DNA of 64,000 bases from Nitrosomonadaceae bacterium. Lineage in GTDB: Bacteria > Pseudomonadota > Gammaproteobacteria > Burkholderiales > Nitrosomonadaceae. The notes beneath the pieces are model-generated. The model saw nothing but the letters and a program-made list of their open reading frames with translations. It searched no databases and had not been told where the DNA came from. A program made the translations under genes and the position numbers. This document shows, piece by piece, positions 39,467-48,412 of this stretch (the first letter of the stretch is position 1; each line of letters starts with the position of its first letter). Location of the stretch: the NCBI GenBank assembly GCA_030646695.1, contig JAUSLF010000043.1, positions 1 through 64,000 on the forward strand, given 5' to 3'.

Positions 39467-41764
39467 ATGCAACCGAACCCCTCCTCATCCACCCTGCCCT
39501 TCGCCTGGACTGCCCAAGTCGAATCGCAATTGGCCGACGGAGAAAAAGTGCTGGTCTGGCTGGAACTCGACCTCGATGCCCAACTGCATTTTGCCTCTGG
39601 TTTGGTGGTCGTCACCAACCAACGCTTGCTATCCGGGTCTTTGACAGATGCAACCTGGCAGGGCTGGGCTTACCAGCAGGGAATGATGCTGACGCGCCGC
39701 GATCATTCCGGTATCGGCAGTCTTGAGCTTGCTGACGCAGATTCACTGCTTGCCCGCTGGCGCTATACGCTCAGTAACAATATTGCCGCTGGCCGCTTGA
39801 TCGAGCATTTCATGCAGCAACTCAGTCATCACCTCACTGGGGAACTACCTCCATCGCCGGAGCAGATCTTATGCCCGAAATGCCAGAGTGTGCTTGATAC
39901 CCCGCTCCCGCCCGGGCAGGAGGAATGTGCGCTGTGCAGCAAAGAAATATATACGCCCCCTTCCACATGGACGTTATTCCGCCTGTGGCGCTTCGCCAGA
40001 CCCTACAAATGGCGGTTGCTCGCCGGCTTTCTGTTGACCCTGGGCAGCACGGCAGCAACACTGGTGCCTCCTTACATGACCATGCCGCTGATGGATAACG
40101 TGCTGATTCCCTACCAGAATGGCAAACCGATCGACACTGATCTGGTGACACTCTACCTTTCCGGTTTGTTCGGTGCAGCATTGCTGGCCTGGATGCTGGG
40201 CTGGGCGCGCACCTACGTTCTGGCACTGGTTTCCGAGCGTATCGGCGCCGACCTGCGCACCGCCACTTACGAACATCTGCTGAAGCTCTCGCAGGAGTAC
40301 TTTGGCGGCAAACGTACCGGCGATCTGATGGCGCGCATTGGCTCTGAAACCGACCGCATCAACATTTTCATCTCGCTGCACCTGCTCGATTTCGCCACTG
40401 ACGTACTGATGATCGCCATGACCGCGGCCATTCTGGTTTCGATCAACCCCTGGCTGGCACTGGTGACCTTGTTGCCGCTACCCATCATCGCCTGGCTGAT
40501 TCACGTGGTGCGCGACAGACTGCGCACCGGATTTGAAAAGGTCGATCGTATCTGGGCTGAAGTGACCAATGTGCTTGCCGACACCATACCCGGGATGCGC
40601 GTAGTCAAGGCTTTTGCGCAGGAAAAGCGCGAAGCGGCGCGCTTCCGCGCAACGAACCAGCACAACCTGGAAGTCAACGACCGGGTAAACAAAATCTGGT
40701 CACTGTTCACCCCGACCGTGACGCTGCTCACCGAAATTGGGCTGCTCGTGGTATGGATTTTCGGCATCTGGCAAGTCTCGGAGGATGCGATCACTGTCGG
40801 CGTACTCACCGCTTTCCTGGCTTATATCAGCCGCTTCTACCTGAGGCTCGATTCGATGAGCCGCATCGTTTCGTTTACGCAGAAGGCAGCGGCGGGCACT
40901 AAACGTATTTTTGAGATCCTTGACCAGACTTCCAGTGTTCCCGAGCCTGCCAACCCGGTACACCTGCCGACCGTTACAGGCCGTATCGAGCTGCGCGGTG
41001 TCGGTTTCCGCTATGGCACGCGTAGCGTGACACGCGATATCAACATCGCTATTGAACCGGGTGAAATGGTTGGCCTGGTCGGCCATAGCGGCTCGGGTAA
41101 AAGCACGCTGGTCAATCTGATCTGCCGCTTTTATGATGTAACCGAAGGTGCGATCCTGATCGACGGGGTGGATATTCGCTCGTTGCCGGTGGCCGAGTAC
41201 CGCAAACACGTCGGCCTGGTGCTGCAGGAACCGTTCCTTTTTTTCGGCACGATCGCCGAGAACATTGCCTACGGCAAACCCGAGGCGACGCGCGCGGAGA
41301 TTGTTGCTGCCGCCCGTGCTGCCCATGCTCACGAATTCATTCTGCGCCTGCCGCATGGCTACGACTCACTGGCCGGGGAGCGCGGACAGGCGCTCTCGGG
41401 TGGCGAGCGACAGCGCATTTCGATTGCCCGCGCACTGCTCATCAATCCACGCATCCTGATACTCGACGAAGCCACTTCTTCAGTTGATACCACCACCGAG
41501 AAAGAAATCCAGAAAGCGCTCGACAATCTGGTGCGCGGTCGTACCACCATCGCCATTGCGCATCGCCTGTCCACCCTGCGCGGCGCCAATCGTTTGATTG
41601 TGCTCGACCGTGGCAGTATTGTTGAAGTCGGCAATCACGATGAACTGATGGCTCGCGCAGGCCATTACTACAACCTGTATCAGGCCCAGGCACGCAATAT
41701 CGACACTGAGGACGACCTGCGCAGGCAGGATATCGCTCTCAAAACAGAGGAAGCACGTATATGA
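39467..41764 (+). CDS. Cyanophycin-associated ABC exporter with N-terminal PH-like and zinc-ribbon domains
   Basis: The protein has about 765 residues from ATG 39467 (a GTG at 39377 is possible; neither has a clear SD). Residues about 15-125 resemble a bacterial PH-like domain (SGLVVVTNQRLLSG). A zinc ribbon follows: ILCPKCQ at about 136-139 and ECALCSKE at about 154-157. Then come an exporter membrane domain (about 175-480) and an ATPase with GHSGSGKSTLVNL, ALSGGERQRISIARAL and ILILDEATSS. It overlaps the DUF1854 start by four bases. Its substrate is unknown; placement points to cyanophycin metabolism. Confidence 0.88.
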   Translation: MQPNPSSSTLPFAWTAQVESQLADGEKVLVWLELDLDAQLHFASGLVVVTNQRLLSGSLTDATWQGWAYQQGMMLTRRDHSGIGSLELADADSLLARWRYTLSNNIAAGRLIEHFMQQLSHHLTGELPPSPEQILCPKCQSVLDTPLPPGQEECALCSKEIYTPPSTWTLFRLWRFARPYKWRLLAGFLLTLGSTAATLVPPYMTMPLMDNVLIPYQNGKPIDTDLVTLYLSGLFGAALLAWMLGWARTYVLALVSERIGADLRTATYEHLLKLSQEYFGGKRTGDLMARIGSETDRINIFISLHLLDFATDVLMIAMTAAILVSINPWLALVTLLPLPIIAWLIHVVRDRLRTGFEKVDRIWAEVTNVLADTIPGMRVVKAFAQEKREAARFRATNQHNLEVNDRVNKIWSLFTPTVTLLTEIGLLVVWIFGIWQVSEDAITVGVLTAFLAYISRFYLRLDSMSRIVSFTQKAAAGTKRIFEILDQTSSVPEPANPVHLPTVTGRIELRGVGFRYGTRSVTRDINIAIEPGEMVGLVGHSGSGKSTLVNLICRFYDVTEGAILIDGVDIRSLPVAEYRKHVGLVLQEPFLFFGTIAENIAYGKPEATRAEIVAAARAAHAHEFILRLPHGYDSLAGERGQALSGGERQRISIARALLINPRILILDEATSSVDTTTEKEIQKALDNLVRGRTTIAIAHRLSTLRGANRLIVLDRGSIVEVGNHDELMARAGHYYNLYQAQARNIDTEDDLRRQDIALKTEEARI

Positions 41765-42234
41765 TCGATCAGCCCGATTTCCAACTGAGTCGAAACGCCT
41801 TCGGGCGGCTGGTATTCACTGGTCCGGATGGACAGGCACAGGAAGGTGTGGTGCCCGTGCATGCTTTTCCAATAGCCGCGCCCGATCAAGGCATTGCGCT
41901 GATTGATTCACAAGGCCATGAACTGGCCTGGATCGACCGCTTGGTCGACTTGCCGGACGAATTGCGCACACTGATCGAGACGGAACTCGGCAGCCGTGAA
42001 TTCATGCCGGAAATCAAGCGCATCCTTGAAGTTTCAAGTTTTGCTACACCGTGTACCTGGCACGTAGAGACAGATCGCGGCGTAACTACTTTCGTCCTCA
42101 AAGGTGAAGAAAATATCCGCCGCCTGACCCCGCCAGCCCTGCTGATCACGGAAAGCCACGGTATTCACTTCCTGATCCGTGACCGCTTTGCGCTCGATCA
42201 TCACAGCCGCAAGATTCTGGACCGCTTCCTCTAA
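41761..42234 (+). CDS. DUF1854 protein of the cyanophycin locus
   Basis: The protein has 157 residues. A soluble domain has FQLSRNAFGRLVFTGPDGQ near the start, then SQGHELAWIDRLVDLPDELR and LLITESHGIHFLIRDRFALD. This family is found next to the ABC exporter and cyanophycin synthetases in proteobacteria. It shares ATGA with the exporter stop, so it is probably made in fixed ratio with it. No enzymatic motif is seen. Confidence 0.88.
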   Translation: MIDQPDFQLSRNAFGRLVFTGPDGQAQEGVVPVHAFPIAAPDQGIALIDSQGHELAWIDRLVDLPDELRTLIETELGSREFMPEIKRILEVSSFATPCTWHVETDRGVTTFVLKGEENIRRLTPPALLITESHGIHFLIRDRFALDHHSRKILDRFL

Positions 42235-42455
42235 TCCCTCGCTCTCCTGTTTCGCCGCGTAGCAGCCAGGAACCAGGCGAAAATACCCCTCAAAAATGAA
42301 TCAAGCATTTGATATAAATCAGTAAATTTTAAAGAAACAATTATTTGTGGGACGTTCGAGTCTGGCTCTTCTGCCAGAATTATTTAACGTGGCTGTAAAC
42401 CGATCCATGCCAACCGCGTTAATTCGGCTTCGGCCACTCTGTACGGTTCCATTTC
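42235..42455. other. Intergenic region before cphA'
   Basis: The 221 bases are AT-rich in the middle (about 42295-42350) with no ORF and no clear terminator hairpin. A promoter for the synthetase pair may lie here, but no well-spaced -35/-10 stands out. Confidence 0.3.
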
Positions 42456-44750
42456 ATGCCAGATTGCACCACTGTTAACCACCTTAATAAGAAGGACATC
42501 AAGTTTCTTGAGATCCGCCATCTGAATGGTCCCAATATCTGGACCTACTATCCCGTTCTTGAAGCACTTGTCGACATCGGGGAACTCGAAGACTTTCCGT
42601 CCAATACCATCCCCGGCTTTTATGAACGTCTTTCTTCCTCGCTGCCCTCACTGATTGAGCACCGCTGCAGTTACGAAGAGCATGGCGGTTTCTTACGCCG
42701 GGTTGAGGAAGGCACGTGGCCATGCCATATCCTCGAACACGTTACGCTTGAATTGCAGAATCTGGCCGGTATGCGCGGCGGCTTTGGCAGAGCCCGTGAA
42801 ACTTCGGTACGCGGCGTCTACAAGGTAATCGTCAGCGCCTGGCATGCGGAAATTACGCGCAGCGCCCTGTTTGCAGCGCGCGAACTGGTGCTGACAGCAA
42901 TGGAGGGCCAACAATCCTATGACGTCGAGGCCACTCTCGAGCGTCTGCGTGGCATGGTCGATTCGCTCTGGTTAGGCCCATCGACTGCATGTATTGTTGA
43001 CGCCGCCGCTACCCGCAACATTCCCGCCATTCGTCTGCTTGCCAAGGGAAATCTGGTGCAGCTCGGCCATGGTGCCCGCAGCCGGCACATCTGGACAGCC
43101 GAAACCGACCGTACTCCGGCAATTGCCGAGAGCATCTCGCGTGACAAGGATCTGACCAAGTCACTGCTCCGATCCTGCGGCGTTCCTGTTCCTGAGGGAC
43201 GTATCGTCACCAGTGCTGAAGATGCCTGGGAAGCCGCTGAAGATGTCGGCTTGCCTGTCGTCATAAAACCCTGTGACGGCAATCATGGGCGCGGTGTCTT
43301 TATTGAATTGACCCGGCGTGAAGAGGTCGAATCAGCCTATCACGCAGCACTGAAAGAAGGTAGTGGCGTACTGGTCGAACGCTATATCCCGGGTACCGAA
43401 CACCGCCTGCTGATCGTGGGTGGACAGCTCGTTGCCGCCAATCGGGGCGACTCGGTATCGGTTACGGGTGACGGGACGTCAACCATCACCGAATTGATCG
43501 ATCACCAGATCAATTCCGATCCGCGCCGCGGGACAACCGAGGACTTCCCGCTCAACATGATTCGCCTGGATAGTGCAGCACGCATGGAAATCTCCCATCA
43601 AGGTTTTACCGGCGACTCAGTACCACCAGCCGGCCTTGAGGTTCTGATCCAGCGTAACGGCAACCACGCTTTCGACGTTACCGATGAAGTGCACCCCAGC
43701 ATTGCCGCAGCCGCCTCACTCGCTGCCCGCATTGTTGGTCTGGATATCGCCGGCATCGATCTTGTCACCACTGATATTTCGCGCCCGCTGAGCGAGCAAG
43801 GTGGCGCCATCGTCGAGGTTAACGCCGGCCCCAGCCTGTTGATGCACATCAAGCCCGCTGTGGGCACACCCCGTCCGGTTGGCAAAGCCATCGTCGACCA
43901 TCTTTTCCCGGACGGTGATAACGGTCGTATTCCAATTGTGGGCATTAGCGGCAGCTACGGCAAAACTACCGTGGCACACCTTGTCGCCCGGCTGCTCACC
44001 CTCTCCGGCAAACATACCGGGCTGGCATGCAGCGATGGGCTGTACCTCGATTCCAGGCAAATTGACAAAGGCGATTGCGCCAAATGGGATGCGGCCAACC
44101 GTATTCTGATAAACCGCTCGGTCGAAGCCGCCGTGTTCGAGAACGGCAGCGATGCCATCCTCGGTGAGGGACTGATCTACGATTGCTGCCAGGTCGGCAT
44201 CATCACCAACGTCGAGCCAGCCCGGCACTATGGCCGCTACGATATTGAAACCCCCGAGCAGGTTTACACTATCCTGCGCACCCAGGTGGACGTAGTAACG
44301 CCAACAGCGGCTGCAGTAGATGATGTGATCGACATGGTATTGCCGACAGGTGCTGCGGTACTCAACGCCAGGGTAGCGATGCTCGTCGAGATGTCCAAAC
44401 TGTGCAACGGTGAAGTCATTTACTTCAGCCTTGACCCTGAACTGCCGGCTGTCACCGCGCATCGCGCACAGGAAGCGCAAGGCAAGCGTGCAGTAATCGT
44501 TCGCAACGGGGAAATCGTGCTTGCCAATGGCCCCGATGAAGTGCCTTTGATCAAACTAACCAATGTCCCTCTAACTGATGGCGGACGTGCAATTGCACAA
44601 ATCGAGAACATTCTGGCAGCAGTGGCTGCCGCATGGGCACTCGGCATCACACCCGACCTCATCCGCAGCGGAATCGCAACAGCCGAATCAAGCCAGGAAA
44701 AATGTAGCTCTCCCCGGATCAAGCTGGAAACTCAAGGAAACTATTCATGA
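42456..44750 (+). CDS. cphA': Cyanophycin synthetase-like protein CphA', short form
   Basis: The protein has 764 residues. It has the N-terminal domain (LEIRHLNGPNIW), an ATP-grasp domain (PVVIKPCDGNHGRGV, GGAIVEVNAGPSLLMH) and a Mur-ligase-like domain with GISGSYGKTTVAHLV at about 496-510. Compared with the next gene it lacks about 90 C-terminal residues, among them the DYGHN motif of the Mur C-domain. The loop has SYGKTT in place of TNGKTT. Such short copies occur in betaproteobacteria beside full CphA. The ATG has no SD; AAGAAGGA lies just before the ATC that aligns with the usual MKFLEIRHL start. Confidence 0.85.
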   Translation: MPDCTTVNHLNKKDIKFLEIRHLNGPNIWTYYPVLEALVDIGELEDFPSNTIPGFYERLSSSLPSLIEHRCSYEEHGGFLRRVEEGTWPCHILEHVTLELQNLAGMRGGFGRARETSVRGVYKVIVSAWHAEITRSALFAARELVLTAMEGQQSYDVEATLERLRGMVDSLWLGPSTACIVDAAATRNIPAIRLLAKGNLVQLGHGARSRHIWTAETDRTPAIAESISRDKDLTKSLLRSCGVPVPEGRIVTSAEDAWEAAEDVGLPVVIKPCDGNHGRGVFIELTRREEVESAYHAALKEGSGVLVERYIPGTEHRLLIVGGQLVAANRGDSVSVTGDGTSTITELIDHQINSDPRRGTTEDFPLNMIRLDSAARMEISHQGFTGDSVPPAGLEVLIQRNGNHAFDVTDEVHPSIAAAASLAARIVGLDIAGIDLVTTDISRPLSEQGGAIVEVNAGPSLLMHIKPAVGTPRPVGKAIVDHLFPDGDNGRIPIVGISGSYGKTTVAHLVARLLTLSGKHTGLACSDGLYLDSRQIDKGDCAKWDAANRILINRSVEAAVFENGSDAILGEGLIYDCCQVGIITNVEPARHYGRYDIETPEQVYTILRTQVDVVTPTAAAVDDVIDMVLPTGAAVLNARVAMLVEMSKLCNGEVIYFSLDPELPAVTAHRAQEAQGKRAVIVRNGEIVLANGPDEVPLIKLTNVPLTDGGRAIAQIENILAAVAAAWALGITPDLIRSGIATAESSQEKCSSPRIKLETQGNYS

Positions 44751-47320
44751 AAGTATCGCGTATCCGCGCACTGCGCGGCCCCAATCTGTGGAGTCGGCAT
44801 ACAGCCATAGAGGCTGTTGTTTCCTGCAACAGCGCCGAGTGTTCCCTGGACAAAATACCGGGGTTTATAGTTCGACTGAACGAATACTTCCCGGAAGCCA
44901 CCCTGCTCCAGCCAGCCGAACGCCGGGGAATCATGACCATGGTGCATGTGCTGGAATTTGTCACGCTCAGCCTGCAAGCACAGGCTGGTTGCCCGGTCAG
45001 CTTCAGCCACACCGTGCAAACAGCGGAAACCGGCACTTACCGGGTCATTGTTGAATACAGCGAAGAAGCAGTCGGCCGGCTCGCTTTTGAACTCGCACAA
45101 ACTTTATGCCTTGCTGCAATTGACGACACTCCTTTTGATCTGGCCGCAGCATTGCAGCGTCTGCGCGAACTGGATGAAGACGTGCGCCTCGGACCCAGCA
45201 CTGGCGCCATCGTCCATGCCGCTGTAGCGCGCGGCATTCCTTGCCGCCGCCTGACTGAAGGCAGCATGGTGCAGTTTGGCTGGGGCAGCCGGCAGCGCCG
45301 CATCCAGGCCAGCGAAACCGATCTGACCAGTGCCGTCGCCGAGTCCATCGCGCAGGATAAGGAATTGACCAAGATACTGCTGCATGCTGCTGGCATTCCC
45401 GTTCCGGCGGGCCGACCGGCAGTAAGTGCGGCAGATGCCTGGGCGGCTGCCTGCGAAATTGGCGGACCGGTCGTCATAAAGCCACAGGATGGCAACCAGG
45501 GTAAGGGAGTAGCGGTAAATCTCGTAAACCGTGAGCAGGTGGAAGCTGCCTACGCGATGGCGGCTGAAATCAGCGATGAGGTCCTGGTTGAACGTTACAT
45601 CTCCGGTCATGATTACCGCATGCTGGTGATCGGCAACAAGCTGGTCGCCGCCGCGCGGCGCGAGCCACCGCAAGTGCTCGGCGACGGCGTACACAGCGTT
45701 CGCCAGTTGGTGGATCAGGTCAATAGTGACCCGCGGCGTGGTAAAGATCATGTCACTTCGCTGACCAGAATAGATTTTGATGAAATTGCGCTCGCCCACC
45801 TCGCAACCCAGAACCTGACGGCCGAATCCATCCCGGCCAAAGGTGCGCGCGTGATCCTGCGCAATAATGCCAATCTCTCCACCGGCGGCACAGCCACCGA
45901 TGTAACCGATGACGTTCATCCCGAGCTTGCTGCACGCGTGGTGGCCGCTGCACAAATGATCGGTCTCGACATCTGCGGGGTTGATGTCATCTGCGACAAC
46001 GTGCGCAATCCGCTGGAACAGCAAAATGGCGGCATCGTCGAGGTGAATGCTGCGCCGGGCCTGCGCATGCACCTGCAGCCTTCATCCGGTAAAGGACGTG
46101 CGGTTGGCGAAGCCGTCATCGCCAACATGTTTGCCGATGACGATGATGGGCGCATTCCCGTGGTTGCAGTGACCGGCACCAACGGCAAGACCACCACCGT
46201 GCGCCTGATTGCCAACATTCTCAGTTGCCAGGGCCTGCGTGTCGGCATGACCAATACCGACGGTGTCTATGTTGAGGGGCAACGCATCGACACCGGCGAT
46301 TGCAGCGGTCCGAAGAGCGCGAAAAATGTTCTCCTTCACCCCGATGTCGATGCCGCCATATTCGAGACAGCACGCGGCGGCATGCTGCGCGAAGGGCTGG
46401 GTTTCGACCGCTGCCAGGTTGCAGTGGTCACCAACATCGGCATGGGCGATCACCTTGGTCTCGCGCACGTGCATACGGCCGAGGATCTGGCTCTCGTCAA
46501 ACGTGTCGTCGTGCAGAACGTTACGCCCGACATTGGCGTCGCCGTGCTCAACGCTGCTGACCCATTGGTGGCCAGCATGGCGGATGGCTGCCCCGGCTCA
46601 GTCACCTTCTTTGCCCGCGACCGCAATCATCCGGTGATAGCCAGACATCGTGCACAGGGTAAGCGTGTCATCTATCTCGAAGGCGATTCGATAGTCGCTG
46701 CGGGAGCCGGGGTTGAACACCGCATCTCGCTGAGCGGAATCCCGATCACGCAAAATGGCAGCATAGGTTTCCAGATCGAAAATGCCATGGCAGCTGTCGG
46801 TGCCGGCTGGGCGCTTGCTCTTGATTGGGCGGTCATTCGCGCCGGTTTGGCCAGCTTTGTCAGTGATGTGCAAACCGCACCGGGCCGCTTCAATCTCTTC
46901 AGTCATCGTGGCGCCACGTTGATCGCCGACTACGGCCACAATGCGGATGCAATTCGGGCACTGGTGTGCGCCATCGATAACATGCCGGCCAACCGGCGCT
47001 CGGTAGTCATCAGCGGTGCCGGTGACCGTCGCGACGAAGACATCCGCCAGCAAACCGAGATCCTCGGCGACGCTTTCGACGAGGTCGTGCTGTATCAGGA
47101 TCAATGCCAGCGCGGCCGCGCCGACGGAGAGGTGCTGGGCCTATTGCGGCAAGGACTGGAAAATGCCAAACGTACCCGCGAGGTCAAGGAAATCCGTGGT
47201 GAGTTTGTGGCCATCGATGCCGCTTTTGCCAGCCTCAAAGCCGGCGAACTCTGCCTTATTCTCGTCGATCAGGTCGAAGCAGCGCTCAGACACATCAGCA
47301 GGCGGGTAGTAGCAGGCTGA
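44747..47320 (+). CDS. cphA: Cyanophycin synthetase CphA
   Basis: The protein has 857 residues, the normal CphA1 length. It extends a poly-Asp backbone and adds Arg to side chains, using ATP for each step. Domains: N-terminal (IRALRGPNLWSRH), ATP-grasp (PVVIKPQDGNQGKGVAVNL, GGIVEVNAAPGLRMHL) and Mur ligase (VAVTGTNGKTTTVRLI at about 474-489, LIADYGHNADAIRALV near 725). It overlaps CphA' by four bases (ATGA), so both are made together. No cyanophycinase gene is in the window. Confidence 0.95.
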   Translation: MKVSRIRALRGPNLWSRHTAIEAVVSCNSAECSLDKIPGFIVRLNEYFPEATLLQPAERRGIMTMVHVLEFVTLSLQAQAGCPVSFSHTVQTAETGTYRVIVEYSEEAVGRLAFELAQTLCLAAIDDTPFDLAAALQRLRELDEDVRLGPSTGAIVHAAVARGIPCRRLTEGSMVQFGWGSRQRRIQASETDLTSAVAESIAQDKELTKILLHAAGIPVPAGRPAVSAADAWAAACEIGGPVVIKPQDGNQGKGVAVNLVNREQVEAAYAMAAEISDEVLVERYISGHDYRMLVIGNKLVAAARREPPQVLGDGVHSVRQLVDQVNSDPRRGKDHVTSLTRIDFDEIALAHLATQNLTAESIPAKGARVILRNNANLSTGGTATDVTDDVHPELAARVVAAAQMIGLDICGVDVICDNVRNPLEQQNGGIVEVNAAPGLRMHLQPSSGKGRAVGEAVIANMFADDDDGRIPVVAVTGTNGKTTTVRLIANILSCQGLRVGMTNTDGVYVEGQRIDTGDCSGPKSAKNVLLHPDVDAAIFETARGGMLREGLGFDRCQVAVVTNIGMGDHLGLAHVHTAEDLALVKRVVVQNVTPDIGVAVLNAADPLVASMADGCPGSVTFFARDRNHPVIARHRAQGKRVIYLEGDSIVAAGAGVEHRISLSGIPITQNGSIGFQIENAMAAVGAGWALALDWAVIRAGLASFVSDVQTAPGRFNLFSHRGATLIADYGHNADAIRALVCAIDNMPANRRSVVISGAGDRRDEDIRQQTEILGDAFDEVVLYQDQCQRGRADGEVLGLLRQGLENAKRTREVKEIRGEFVAIDAAFASLKAGELCLILVDQVEAALRHISRRVVAG

Positions 47321-47332
47321 CATCTCGACAAC

Positions 47333-48412
47333 ATGCGCACCGATGTTTCAAGAATGCCCTTGGTGGATGCACTCAAGGCCATTGCCTGCCTGCTGATCGT
47401 AGCGCATCACCTGTCCATCTACGGCCCCATGTCGGATCTGGCGTACCCACTGATTCCCGGCCTGCTTGACTGGCTGCGCGAATACGGCAGAATGGCGGTG
47501 CAGGTTTTTTTCGTGGTGGCAGGTTTTCTGCTGGCCGGGAAACTTGCGCCACTCGGAGTGCCACTCGCCACCAACCCGATTCCAGCCATCAAGCGACGCT
47601 ACGTTCGCCTGGTCGTCCCGTATCTTGCCGCCTTGACCCTGGCGATCGGCTGTGCGGCGCTGGCAAGGCACTGGATGACTCACGACTCCATTCCCACCGC
47701 ACCCGACTTCTTTCAGCTTCTGGCACATGTGTTTCTGCTGCAAGACCTGCTTGACCAGGAAGCCCTGTCAGCAGGCGTCTGGTACGTGGCCATCGATTTT
47801 CAGTTATTCACCCTTGCAGCAGTCTTGTTCTGGCTATCCGGAAAAATTGAACATCGCCATCCGCACCTGAAATCAACTGCTCTGGTTTTGATTGCGGGCT
47901 TAACCATGGTCTCGCTATTTGCGTTCAACAGAAATGATTTCTGGGACGAAACCGCTCTCTATTTTTTTGGCTCATACGGTCTTGGGATCCTGGCTTATTG
48001 GGCTTCTGGCAGCCAACGCCCTGTCCTTTGGCTCGCGCTGCTGGGTGCGCTGGCGATAGCGGCCTTGCTGGTGGACTTTCGTGACCGGATAGCGGTTGCA
48101 ACGGCTGTAATGCTGCTGCTGGGATTCGCCCGACAATATGGAATCCTGGGAAACTGCTTCGTACCAAACTTCCTGACTTATCTCGGGCGCATCTCTTATT
48201 CCATCTTCCTTGTGCACTTTCCGCTGTGTCTGGTAGTCAACGCAACCTTCTTCCGCTTCCTCCCGCACCAAGCGGTCACCAGCCTATTCGGGCTGATCCT
48301 GGCTTTGGGCATCAGCATTCTTGGCGGCGCTTTATTCTATAAATGGATCGAAAGCCGTCCGCTTACAGACAGGATGCGCCTGTTGCTATTTCCCGCTCAA
48401 ACTGGTCAGTAG
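47333..48412 (+). CDS. Acyltransferase 3 family membrane protein
   Basis: The protein has 359 residues and about ten membrane segments. The catalytic His region is [14 protein letters not shown], with [16 protein letters not shown] as the second hallmark and [15 protein letters not shown] near the end. Such proteins O-acylate sugars or other substrates across the membrane. It begins 12 bases after cphA, so it is part of this operon, which is unexpected for cyanophycin synthesis. Its last 27 bases overlap the 3' end of htpG on the other strand. Confidence 0.87.
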   Translation: MRTDVSRMPLVDALKAIACLLIVAHHLSIYGPMSDLAYPLIPGLLDWLREYGRMAVQVFFVVAGFLLAGKLAPLGVPLATNPIPAIKRRYVRLVVPYLAALTLAIGCAALARHWMTHDSIPTAPDFFQLLAHVFLLQDLLDQEALSAGVWYVAIDFQLFTLAAVLFWLSGKIEHRHPHLKSTALVLIAGLTMVSLFAFNRNDFWDETALYFFGSYGLGILAYWASGSQRPVLWLALLGALAIAALLVDFRDRIAVATAVMLLLGFARQYGILGNCFVPNFLTYLGRISYSIFLVHFPLCLVVNATFFRFLPHQAVTSLFGLILALGISILGGALFYKWIESRPLTDRMRLLLFPAQTGQ

